Shown: positions 1 through 5,378, numbered from the stretch's first letter. The stretch is DNA of 5,378 bases from Alphaproteobacteria bacterium (GCA_030039775.1 JASHUX010000368.1:1-5378); one strand, 5' to 3'. Translations and numbers: made by a program. The notes: generated by a model not told the origin, from the sequence alone.

Positions 1-317
1 GCGTCGGAGTTGCCTTACGGCCGTAAGCGCGCGCTCGAACTGGCGACCACGCTGGCGCTCGAGCCGGAGCTTTTGCTGCTCGACGAGCCGACCTCGGCAT
101 GGCTCACGAGGATATCGGCCGGACCGTCGAACTGATCCGCCGCGTCGCCCATAACCGCACCGTGCTGATGGTCGAGCACAATCTCTCTGTTGTCGCCGAC
201 CTGTCGCACCGCATCACGGTGATGCAGCGCGGCGAAATCCTCGCCGACGGCTCTTACGCCGAGGTGTCGAAGAATCCGGCCGTGATCGAAGCCTATATGG
301 GAACCGTCCATGCCTGA
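1..317 (+). pseudogene. livG: LivG-type branched-chain amino acid ABC transporter ATP-binding protein, C-terminal part, frameshifted
   Basis: This is the C-terminal 105 or so residues of a LivG-family ATPase, the cytoplasmic energy subunit of a HAAT-type importer; the rest lies before the window. From base 1 the first frame gives the ABC signature region (LPYGRKRALE, bases 10-39), then Walker B (LLLLDEPTS, bases 70-96). That frame then runs into a stop at 133-135. The continuation is found one frame over: GGC at 96-98, then MAHEDIGR from 99, the H-loop MVEHN (His codon 177-179) and the LivG-type C-terminal tail ending NPAVIEAYMG, with stop at 315-317. Restoring one G in the GG run at 96-97 joins the halves as DEPTS-G-MAHED, as the family expects. 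It could be a real recent mutation or a sequencing/assembly error; both halves look well conserved, which favours error or recency. ATG 99 has no ribosome binding site. The stop overlaps the livF start by 8 bases. Confidence 0.85.
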
Positions 318-1014
318 CACCGTGCTCGAGATCGCCGGCCTCAACGGCTGGTACGGCGAATCCCACGTGCTGCACGGCGTCGACCTAACCGTCGGGCAGG
401 GCGAAGTGGTGACGCTGATCGGACGCAACGGCGTCGGCAAGACCACGACCTTGCGCGCCGTCATGGGCATTCTCTCCAAGCGCAGCGGCACGGTGAAGGT
501 GATGGGCGCCGAGACCATCCGCTTGCCGCCCGAGCGGGTGGCGCGGCTCGGTGTCGGCTACGTGCCGGAGGAGCGCGGCATCTTCGCCAGCCTCACCGTC
601 ACCGAGAATCTGATGCTGCCGCCGACCTTGGCGCCGGGGGGCATGAGCGTCGACGAGATCTACCGGCTGTTTCCCAACTTGAAGGACCGCGCGCGCAGCC
701 AAGGCAGCAAGCTCTCGGGCGGCGAGCAGCAGATGTTGGCGATTGCGCGCATCCTCAGAACCGGCGCGCGCTTCCTATTGCTCGACGAGCCGACCGAAGG
801 GTTGGCGCCGGTGATCGTGGAGCAGATCGGCCAGGTGCTCGACACCATCAAGGGCAAGAGCCTCACCGTGTTGCTTGTGGAACAGAATTTCCGGTTCGCC
901 GCTAAAGTCGCCGACCGCCACTATGTGATGGAAAGCGGCAAGATCGTAGACATGATCGGCAAGGCCGAGATAGCGGGCAAAATGGAACGGCTCGAGGAAT
1001 ATCTCGGGGTCTAG
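310..1014 (+). CDS. livF: LivF-type branched-chain amino acid ABC transporter ATP-binding protein
   Basis: Complete 234-residue cytoplasmic ATPase, the normal length for LivF, expected to pair with LivG to power import through LivH/LivM. Motifs in order: Walker A GRNGVGKT (38-45), a Q-loop region YVPEERGIF (84-92) with Glu in place of the usual Gln, signature LSGGEQQMLAIAR (135-147), Walker B and D-loop FLLLDEPTEGLAP (155-167) with catalytic Glu160, and the switch region LLVEQN (188-193) with Gln192 where most ABC ATPases have His. The VPE and VEQN forms are known LivF traits and separate it from LivG. The start at 310 lies inside the last codons of livG (8-base overlap), with a modest GGGAA at 299-303 six bases upstream, suggesting translational coupling. 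A 29-base gap leads to livH. The substrate cannot be read from this subunit: amino acids, urea, short amides and aromatic acids are all carried by this family. Confidence 0.94.
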   Translation: MPDTVLEIAGLNGWYGESHVLHGVDLTVGQGEVVTLIGRNGVGKTTTLRAVMGILSKRSGTVKVMGAETIRLPPERVARLGVGYVPEERGIFASLTVTENLMLPPTLAPGGMSVDEIYRLFPNLKDRARSQGSKLSGGEQQMLAIARILRTGARFLLLDEPTEGLAPVIVEQIGQVLDTIKGKSLTVLLVEQNFRFAAKVADRHYVMESGKIVDMIGKAEIAGKMERLEEYLGV

Positions 1015-1043
1015 CGGGCCAAGGGACGAAGGAGAGATCGGCC

Positions 1044-1913
1044 ATGTCGGCCATGGCATTATTCGGTCAACTGCTTTTGGGCCTGATCAACGGCTCGTTC
1101 TACGCGATGCTGTCGCTCGGACTCGCGATCGTGTTCGGCCTCCTCGGTATCGTCAACGCGGCGCAGGGCGCGTTCTACATGCTCGGCGCATTCTTCGCCT
1201 GGATGCTGGGCCAGTATCTCGGCATCGGCTATTGGCCGTCACTGGCGCTGGCACCGATCGGCGTGGCGCTGTTCGGCATGCTCTTGGAGCGCACCATCAT
1301 CCGCCGCGTCTACAATCTCGACCATCTCTACGGGCTGCTGCTGACTCTCGGCCTGTTCCAGATCATTCAGGGCCTGTTCGTCTATTGGTACGGCACCTCG
1401 GGCCAACCCTACGATTATCCCGATGCGCTTGCCGGCGGTCATAATCTCGGCTTCATGTTCATGCCCAACTACCGCGCCTGGGTGGTGGTGGCCTCGCTGA
1501 TCCTGTGTTTCGGCACGTGGTACGCGATCGAGCGAACGCGGCTCGGCTCGTATCTGCGCGCCGCGACCGAGAACCCGACGCTGGTGCGCGCCTTCGGCAT
1601 CAACGTGCCGCTATTGGTGACGCTGGCGTTCGGCGGCGGCGTGGCACTCGCGGGCATCGCCGGCGTGCTGGCGGCGCCGATCTATCAGGTCAATCCGTTG
1701 ATGGGCGGCAACATCCTCATCACCGTTTTCGCCGTCGTGGTGATTGGGGGCTTCGGCTCGATCCTCGGTTCGATCGTGACCGGCCTGGTGCTCGGCGTCC
1801 TCGAAGGGTTCTCGAAGGTGTTCTATCCCGAAGCGTCCAACATGGTGATATTCGCGATCATGATCGTGGTCTTGATGCTGAAGCCGCAGGGCTTGTTCGG
1901 GCGGGAGCGGTAA
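1044..1913 (+). CDS. livH: LivH-type branched-chain amino acid ABC transporter permease
   Basis: Complete 289-residue inner-membrane permease of the BPD_transp_2 family, one half of the membrane channel. About eight hydrophobic segments are visible, roughly at 8-36, 43-60, 65-83, 96-115, 145-161, 188-212, 223-250 and 266-279. The N-terminal family block GIVNAAQGAFYMLGAF (35-50) corresponds to the usual VNFAHGxFYMLGA, with the usual His replaced by Gln. The cytoplasmic ATPase-contact loop is RTRLGSYLRAATENPTLVRA (164-183), and the C-terminus KPQGLFGRE is typical. The start at 1044 is chosen because AAGGAGAG (1029-1036) sits seven bases upstream. A second in-frame ATG at 1053 arises from a tandem 9-base duplication but lies 16 bases from that site. 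The livM start follows one base after the stop, so the two permeases are almost certainly co-translated. Confidence 0.93.
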   Translation: MSAMALFGQLLLGLINGSFYAMLSLGLAIVFGLLGIVNAAQGAFYMLGAFFAWMLGQYLGIGYWPSLALAPIGVALFGMLLERTIIRRVYNLDHLYGLLLTLGLFQIIQGLFVYWYGTSGQPYDYPDALAGGHNLGFMFMPNYRAWVVVASLILCFGTWYAIERTRLGSYLRAATENPTLVRAFGINVPLLVTLAFGGGVALAGIAGVLAAPIYQVNPLMGGNILITVFAVVVIGGFGSILGSIVTGLVLGVLEGFSKVFYPEASNMVIFAIMIVVLMLKPQGLFGRER

Positions 1914-1914
1914 C

Positions 1915-2895
1915 ATGGCGCTCGACATCAGCGGCATCTCGGCCAGCGAGAGCAAGAGCGGCAGCCTCGAATGGGTGGCGATGGCGGTCGGCGTCATCAT
2001 CCTGATCGGCGCGCCGTTCGTGATCTATCCCGTGTTCCTGATGGAATTGCTGTGCATGGCGCTGTTCGCCTGCGCCTTCAACCTGCTGATCGGCGGCGGC
2101 GGACTATTGTCGTTCGGCCATGCCGCGTTTTTCGGCGGCGGCGCCTATATCGCGGCCGAAATGGCGAAAATGTACGGCTTCACCTTCGAGGAGGCGATCC
2201 TCGCGGGCACGGCGACGGCGGTGTTCCTCGGCCTGGTTGCGGGCGTGGTGGCAATCCGGCGCAGCGGCCTGATCTTCGCCATGGTGACTCTTGCGCTGGC
2301 GCAGGCGGTCTATTTCCTGGCGCTGCGGCTCCCGTTCACCCACAGCGAGGACGGCATCCAGGCGGTGCCGCGCGGCTGGCTCTTCGGCCTCGTCGATCTC
2401 AAAGACAACATGGCGATGTACTATGTCTGCGCCGGCATCTTTTTCCTCGGCTATCTCTTGGTGCGCCGGGTGTGGAAGTCGCCGTTCGGCCAGGTCTTGC
2501 GCGCCATCAAGGACAATCAGCCGCGCATGATCTCGCTCGGCTTCCCGGTCGACCGCTACAAGCTGATCAATTTCGTGCTGTCGGCGGCCTTGGCCGGCGT
2601 CGCCGGTTCGCTCAAGGCGATCGCGCTCGGCCTCGCGACACTGACCGACGTCGATTTCTCGACCTCGGCGGCGGTGGTCTTGATGGTGCTATTGGGCGGA
2701 CTCGGCACGCTCATGGGGCCGGTGGTCGGCGCCATCATTACGGTGTCGATGGACGAATATCTTGCCGGGATCGGAATTCCGGTGCCGGTCGTTATCGGGG
2801 TGATCTTCTGCTTTATCATCTTGGTCTTCCGCCGCGGCATCGTCGGCGAATTCCTCTACTATGTGAACCGCTTTCAGAATCGCGGCGCGCGGTAG
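1915..2895 (+). CDS. livM: LivM-type branched-chain amino acid ABC transporter permease
   Basis: Complete 326-residue inner-membrane permease, partner of LivH. After a polar N-terminus of about 18 residues come many hydrophobic segments. Family blocks are clear: GGGGLLSFGHAAFFGGGAYI (60-79), IRRSGLIFAMVTLALAQ (114-130), THSEDGI (142-148, equivalent to the TGGxDGI of LivM), the ATPase-contact loop SPFGQVLRAIKDNQPRMISL (189-208) followed by NFVLSAALAGVAGSL, and GGLGTLMGPVVGA (261-273). The start is supported by GGGAG at 1903-1907, seven bases upstream and lying within the last codons of livH. Only one base separates the livH stop from this ATG. It is the last gene of the transporter operon in this orientation; its stop is three bases from the stop of the opposing dehydrogenase gene. 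No substrate-binding protein gene follows, so that gene is presumably upstream of the window or elsewhere. Confidence 0.93.
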   Translation: MALDISGISASESKSGSLEWVAMAVGVIILIGAPFVIYPVFLMELLCMALFACAFNLLIGGGGLLSFGHAAFFGGGAYIAAEMAKMYGFTFEEAILAGTATAVFLGLVAGVVAIRRSGLIFAMVTLALAQAVYFLALRLPFTHSEDGIQAVPRGWLFGLVDLKDNMAMYYVCAGIFFLGYLLVRRVWKSPFGQVLRAIKDNQPRMISLGFPVDRYKLINFVLSAALAGVAGSLKAIALGLATLTDVDFSTSAAVVLMVLLGGLGTLMGPVVGAIITVSMDEYLAGIGIPVPVVIGVIFCFIILVFRRGIVGEFLYYVNRFQNRGAR

Positions 2896-2923
2896 CAGCT
2901 ATTTCTTGTCCAGCACCGCGCGC
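2885..2923. terminator. Inverted repeat across convergent gene ends, candidate bidirectional terminator
   Basis: A perfect 9-base inverted repeat, GCGCGCGGT (2885-2893) and ACCGCGCGC (2915-2923), brackets the two opposing stop codons. A further GCT/AGC pairing (2898-2900 with 2912-2914) could extend the stem beyond a 4-base bulge, leaving an 11-base loop. Neither side has a run of T after the stem, so it is not a classical intrinsic terminator. The convergent gene ends, three bases apart, are where such a structure would be expected. Both arms lie in coding sequence and GC-rich DNA gives such repeats by chance. Confidence 0.3.
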
Positions 2924-3801
2924 ACCGACGCGACGTAATCGTCGAGCGTCGGGTTCTTGCCCTTGAATTTGTCGCGCGGGATGCGGTCGGCGACCCATTG
3001 CTGGCGCGCCGCGGTCGCCGCCGTCATCAGCGGCTCGAGCCCAATCTCGGCGACGGTCTTCGCCGCCTCGCGCATCTCGGCGGCGCGGCGCTCGCCATGC
3101 TCGACAACACGGCCGAACATATATTCGGCCTGCCAGCGCCAATCCTTGTTCTTGAAATATTCGTCCAGCGACGGGATCACCTGATCGACCACGTCGTAGG
3201 ACACGGCCGCCGTCATCGCCTCGATGATCAGCGATTCGATGCCTTTGATCATCACCGACCGGCACATCTTCATTGCCGAGACGTAGCCGATCTCGCGCTC
3301 GAACACCTCGATGCGGAAGCCGAACGGGATCAGCCGATCGGCGACCGCCCTGCCCCATTTGCCGCCGACCGCCATCGGCACCTTGATGCCGTAGGGCGGC
3401 ACCGGCGCCATCACCGCGACATCGACGAAGCGGCCGCCGGCGCCCTCGATGATCGCGGCAGCCTCGCGCTTCTTCCCCGGCGAAACCGAGTTGATATCGA
3501 GATAATACTGGCCCCGCTTGATGTAGGTCGCGGCGGTCCGCGCGGCGTCGACCGACGCGCTCGCGGTCAGCGCCGCGATGACGATTTCCGATCCCGCCGC
3601 CGCTTCGGCCGGGGTTGGCGCCGGATGAACGCCGGCGTTGCGCGCCCGCGTCATCATGGCGGAGCCTTCCGCCGTACCGAACTTGATGTCGTACGTGGCG
3701 ACGCTTTGCACGCCAGCCTTGACCAGACCCGCAGACAGGATCGACCCCGCCTCGCCGAACCCGATCAGCGTCGTCGATAGCGAGGCTTTCGCCTCGGTCA
3801 T
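2899..3801 (-). CDS. NAD(P)-dependent 3-hydroxyacid/6-phosphogluconate dehydrogenase-like protein, DUF1932 C-terminal domain
   Basis: Complete 300-residue cytoplasmic oxidoreductase. The N-terminal Rossmann domain (about 8-165) has the dinucleotide motif GFGEAG (14-19) and ends its second strand with Asp38 (ATYD), which in this fold usually favours NAD over NADP. DINSVSPGKK (102-111) matches the substrate-binding DxSTxxP block of beta-hydroxyacid dehydrogenases, and Lys178 in SAMKMCRSVMIKG is the expected catalytic lysine. The position four residues later, Asn in classical members, is Ser182. The all-helical C-terminus (about 185-260) resembles the DUF1932 domain (Pfam PF09130) found in poorly characterised relatives. 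The reaction is probably oxidation of a small hydroxyacid or reduction of its semialdehyde; the substrate is unknown. The ATG overlaps the VOC gene stop as ATGA (3798-3801) and lacks a clear ribosome binding site, implying coupled translation. Confidence 0.85.
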   Translation of the reverse strand: MTEAKASLSTTLIGFGEAGSILSAGLVKAGVQSVATYDIKFGTAEGSAMMTRARNAGVHPAPTPAEAAAGSEIVIAALTASASVDAARTAATYIKRGQYYLDINSVSPGKKREAAAIIEGAGGRFVDVAVMAPVPPYGIKVPMAVGGKWGRAVADRLIPFGFRIEVFEREIGYVSAMKMCRSVMIKGIESLIIEAMTAAVSYDVVDQVIPSLDEYFKNKDWRWQAEYMFGRVVEHGERRAAEMREAAKTVAEIGLEPLMTAATAARQQWVADRIPRDKFKGKNPTLDDYVASVRAVLDKK

Positions 3802-4403
3802 TGCGCGTCGACCAGCGCCGTCTTGAATTTCTTGAGGAGTTCGGGATCGGCCAACGTCGTGTCCTGGCCCCGCACGGGATCGACGACTGCATCATAAAGG
3901 CTGTGCGCCCATTTCCATTCGTTGCCCGGCCGGACCTGCCCCGCGCTGCCGACCTGATCGAGGCCCCAATAGATTTCGAGCCGGTGCCCGTCGGGATCGC
4001 GGAACTCGACCGCGATCTGCACCCCGGCGCGCCGGCGGCCCTCGAAATCGACCCGGACATTGTGCTTGTGGAGATGGATCGCGGCGCGCAGCACCTCGTC
4101 CAACGTGCCGACCTCGAAGGCGAAATGATTGAGCTCGATCGCCTTCGATTCGTGCGGCATGCCGCCAACCAACGCGACGCCGTGATGGTCCGAGTTGAAG
4201 CGCATGAACACCATGCCGCCCGGCATCATATCTTCCTTGTAGACGTCGGAGACCTTCATGCCCAACACCTCGGTATAGAACTTCACCGAGCGGTCCATAT
4301 CGGTGACGTTGAGCACGACATGGCCGATTTTCTGGATGCGGAACGGCGTCCCCTCCGGGCGGGTATAGGATTTGAGCTTTTCGGGATTGATCGGGGCGGG
4401 CAT
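3798..4403 (-). CDS. VOC family protein, extradiol dioxygenase/glyoxalase-like
   Basis: Complete 201-residue protein of the vicinal oxygen chelate fold (glyoxalase/bleomycin-resistance/dioxygenase superfamily), probably cytoplasmic. Two beta-alpha-beta-beta-beta modules are visible, about 23-80 and 90-147. Predicted metal ligands are His28 (KIGHVVLNV), His93 (ELNHFAFEV) and Glu143 in DPDGHRLEIYW. This 2-His-1-carboxylate pattern suits Fe(II) dioxygenases or other metal-dependent VOC enzymes. His73-His74 (SDHHGVAL) lies between the first two ligands, roughly where type I extradiol dioxygenases carry a catalytic His, but the Tyr expected ten residues before the Glu is Glu133 here. A roughly 50-residue tail follows the fold. 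The start at 4403 has AGGAG at 4413-4417 on the minus strand, nine bases upstream. It is the first gene of a two-gene unit with the dehydrogenase. Ring cleavage is possible but not demonstrated; an isomerase or lyase role is equally open. Confidence 0.85.
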   Translation of the reverse strand: MPAPINPEKLKSYTRPEGTPFRIQKIGHVVLNVTDMDRSVKFYTEVLGMKVSDVYKEDMMPGGMVFMRFNSDHHGVALVGGMPHESKAIELNHFAFEVGTLDEVLRAAIHLHKHNVRVDFEGRRRAGVQIAVEFRDPDGHRLEIYWGLDQVGSAGQVRPGNEWKWAHSLYDAVVDPVRGQDTTLADPELLKKFKTALVDAQ

Positions 4404-4488
4404 CGGAAACGTCTCCTGAAGGCGTGTGGCGGTTTGGCTATAAAGTAGCGACTGGAATCGGCAGACGCAAATCCACTAGAATCAAGGC
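4404..4488. promoter_or_regulatory. Divergent intergenic region with candidate promoters
   Basis: This 85-base gap between two divergently read genes must hold the promoter for at least one of them. On the + strand TATAAA (4439-4444) is a good -10 match, with a weak -35 CTGAAG (4416-4421) at 17-base spacing, giving a start near 4451. On the - strand TTGCGT (4465-4470) and TACTTT (4442-4447) are also 17 bases apart but match poorly. Two near-identical direct repeats, ACTGGAATC (4451-4459) and ACTAGAATC (4475-4483), 24 bases apart, could be operator half-sites. All of this is pattern matching by eye. Confidence 0.4.
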
Positions 4489-5208
4489 ATGGCCGCGCCC
4501 GTCATCGGCCTGACGCTCGATTCCGAGCCGCCGGGCAAATATTCGAAGACCCATCCCTGGTACGCCATCCGGGAGAATTATTGCGACGCGGTGGCGCGCG
4601 CCGGCGGCCTGCCCATCCTCTTGCCGCACGAGCCGGACCACGTAGCCGATTACCTCGCCCTGATCGACGGGCTGATCGTCACCGGCGGTGCCTTCGACGT
4701 TGACCCGGCGCTGTTCGGCGCCGCGAGCAAGCATGCCAGCGTCACCACCAAGGAACGGCGCACCGCTTTTGAGTTGGCCATGACCCGCGGCGGCGTCGCC
4801 GCGGACAAGCCGGTGCTGGGCATTTGCGGCGGCATGCAACTCCTCAACGTCGCTCTGGGGGGGACGCTGATCCAACACATTCCCGACGAATGGCCGAATG
4901 CGCTGGCGCACGAGCAGCCCAACCCGCGCACCGAGCCCGGCCACACGGTCACCGTCGCGCCCGGCACGCTACTCCATCGCGTCACCCGCATGGGCGAAAT
5001 GCCGGTCAATTCCGCGCATCACCAGGCGGTGAAAGACGCTGGGCCCGGGCTCGTGATCGACGCGCGCGCGCCCGACGGCATCGTCGAGGGCATCGAGGAT
5101 CCGCGCCGCCGCTTCTTGCTCGGCGTCGAATGGCATCCCGAATACGCGCTGTCGCCCGGCGACACGCGGATTTTCGACGCGCTGATCCACGCCGCCGCGG
5201 AAAAATGA
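4489..5208 (+). CDS. Gamma-glutamyl-gamma-aminobutyrate hydrolase family protein (peptidase C26, class I glutamine amidotransferase-like)
   Basis: Complete 239-residue cytoplasmic hydrolase, a normal length for the C26/PuuD family, which cleaves gamma-glutamyl amide bonds such as that of gamma-glutamyl-GABA in putrescine breakdown. The N-terminus PVIGLTLDSE is typical. GLIVTGGAFDVDP (61-73) is the family glycine-rich block, the nucleophile is Cys113 in GICGGMQLLN (111-120), SAHHQAV (175-181) is conserved, and His216 and Glu218 in EWHPE complete the triad. An in-frame TAG at 4477-4479 leaves ATG 4489 as the only start consistent with the N-terminus. The nearest AAGG (4484-4487) is too close to act as a normal ribosome binding site, so initiation may be weak. 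The stop overlaps the next start as ATGA. No polyamine genes are visible, so the exact substrate is uncertain. I do not assign puuD, because the family has several paralogous roles. Confidence 0.9.
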   Translation: MAAPVIGLTLDSEPPGKYSKTHPWYAIRENYCDAVARAGGLPILLPHEPDHVADYLALIDGLIVTGGAFDVDPALFGAASKHASVTTKERRTAFELAMTRGGVAADKPVLGICGGMQLLNVALGGTLIQHIPDEWPNALAHEQPNPRTEPGHTVTVAPGTLLHRVTRMGEMPVNSAHHQAVKDAGPGLVIDARAPDGIVEGIEDPRRRFLLGVEWHPEYALSPGDTRIFDALIHAAAEK

Positions 5209-5378
5209 GCGAGCGCATCGCCAAAGCGCTGGCGCGGGCGGGACTGTGCTCGCGCCGCGAGGCGGAACGCTGGATCGCGCAGGGCCGCGTCGCGGTCGAC
5301 GGCACGGTGCTGACCAGCCCGGCACGCGACGTCGACGACAGCAACGCGATTGCGGTCGACGGCAAGCCGGTGCCGCCG
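5205..5378 (+). CDS. RluB/RsuA-type rRNA pseudouridine synthase, N-terminal part
   Basis: An open frame begins at ATG 5205 and runs to the window edge, giving 58 residues. ERIAKALARAGLCSRREAER (3-22) followed by WIAQGRVAVDGTV and VDGKPV is a clear S4 RNA-binding domain, with the R-x-S/C-R-REA-E-x-I pattern found at the N-terminus of RluB, RluE, RluF and RsuA. The catalytic domain with its Asp lies beyond the window, so the subfamily cannot be decided; RluB (23S rRNA helix region around U2605) is the commonest in this setting. The start overlaps the preceding hydrolase stop by ATGA (5205-5208), with only a weak purine stretch upstream, suggesting translational coupling. The protein would act on ribosomal RNA in the cytoplasm. 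Confidence 0.88.
   Translation, partial: MSERIAKALARAGLCSRREAERWIAQGRVAVDGTVLTSPARDVDDSNAIAVDGKPVPP

Noticed and set aside
91..101. Programmed ribosomal frameshift in livG
   Set aside because: There is no slippery heptamer, internal ribosome binding site or obvious downstream structure at the break, and livG genes are not known to need frameshifting.
99..317. Separate small gene of 72 codons
   Set aside because: Its sequence is the C-terminal end of LivG with switch His and tail; it lacks a ribosome binding site and joins to the upstream frame by one missing base.
1044..2895. Urea transporter (urtB/urtC) identity for the permeases
   Set aside because: Gene order here is ATPases before permeases rather than urtABCDE, and no urea-specific feature or urease gene is visible; the Liv-type name is safer.
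1971..2966. Plus-strand 331-codon open frame overlapping livM
   Set aside because: It is the +1-shifted shadow of livM, Arg/Gly/Pro-rich with no motif, while livM itself shows all family blocks.
2998..3780. Plus-strand 260-codon open frame antisense to the dehydrogenase
   Set aside because: Its His/Arg/Asp-rich composition mirrors the codon pattern of the real gene on the other strand, and it has no domain or ribosome binding site.
2816..4168. Long minus-strand open frame of 450 codons
   Set aside because: It runs in another frame over both the VOC and dehydrogenase genes, is Arg/Gly/Ala-rich and has no recognisable domain; long shadow frames are common in GC-rich DNA.
4857..4863. Run of seven G in the C26 hydrolase gene as a phase-variation tract
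   Set aside because: The run is short, encodes the conserved Gly-Gly after the nucleophile region and the frame is intact; this is ordinary Gly codon use.

Overview
The window is GC-rich, with mostly G or C at third codon positions. Its gene content (a branched-chain-amino-acid-type ABC transporter in ATPase-ATPase-permease-permease order, a VOC/dehydrogenase pair, a peptidase C26 and an RluB-like enzyme) points to an alphaproteobacterium, perhaps of the Hyphomicrobiales (Bradyrhizobium/Rhodopseudomonas-like). This placement rests on protein flavour and composition only. Coding density is very high. The only non-coding stretch longer than 30 bases is the 85-base divergent gap at 4404-4488.

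Layout. Bases 1-2895 (+ strand) hold the distal part of a HAAT/Liv ABC transporter operon: the C-terminal end of a LivG-type ATPase, a complete LivF-type ATPase, a LivH-type permease and a LivM-type permease, overlapping or tightly spaced. The LivG frame is broken by an apparent loss of one G near base 96. Bases 2899-4403 (- strand) hold a two-gene unit read towards the transporter: a VOC-fold metalloprotein followed, with an ATGA overlap, by a 3-hydroxyacid/6-phosphogluconate-dehydrogenase-like oxidoreductase with a DUF1932-type C-terminus. Bases 4489-5378 (+ strand) hold a class I glutamine-amidotransferase-like hydrolase (peptidase C26, gamma-glutamyl-GABA hydrolase family), coupled by another ATGA overlap to the start of an RluB/RsuA-type pseudouridine synthase that runs off the window.

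How the parts may work together. The transporter would import a small organic solute. Its substrate-binding protein is not in the window, so the substrate is unknown. The VOC protein and the dehydrogenase look like a small catabolic module and could act on the imported compound, but they are on the opposite strand and this link is inference. The hydrolase and pseudouridine synthase look like a separate, housekeeping-type unit.

I found no mobile element, CRISPR array, RNA gene or phage feature, and nothing that is clearly a new system. The points most worth a second look are the LivG frameshift, an apparent asymmetry between the two composite ATP sites of LivG/LivF, the uncharacterised VOC-DUF1932 pair, a 9-bp inverted repeat across the convergent gene ends, and a tandem 9-bp duplication that doubles the livH start codon.
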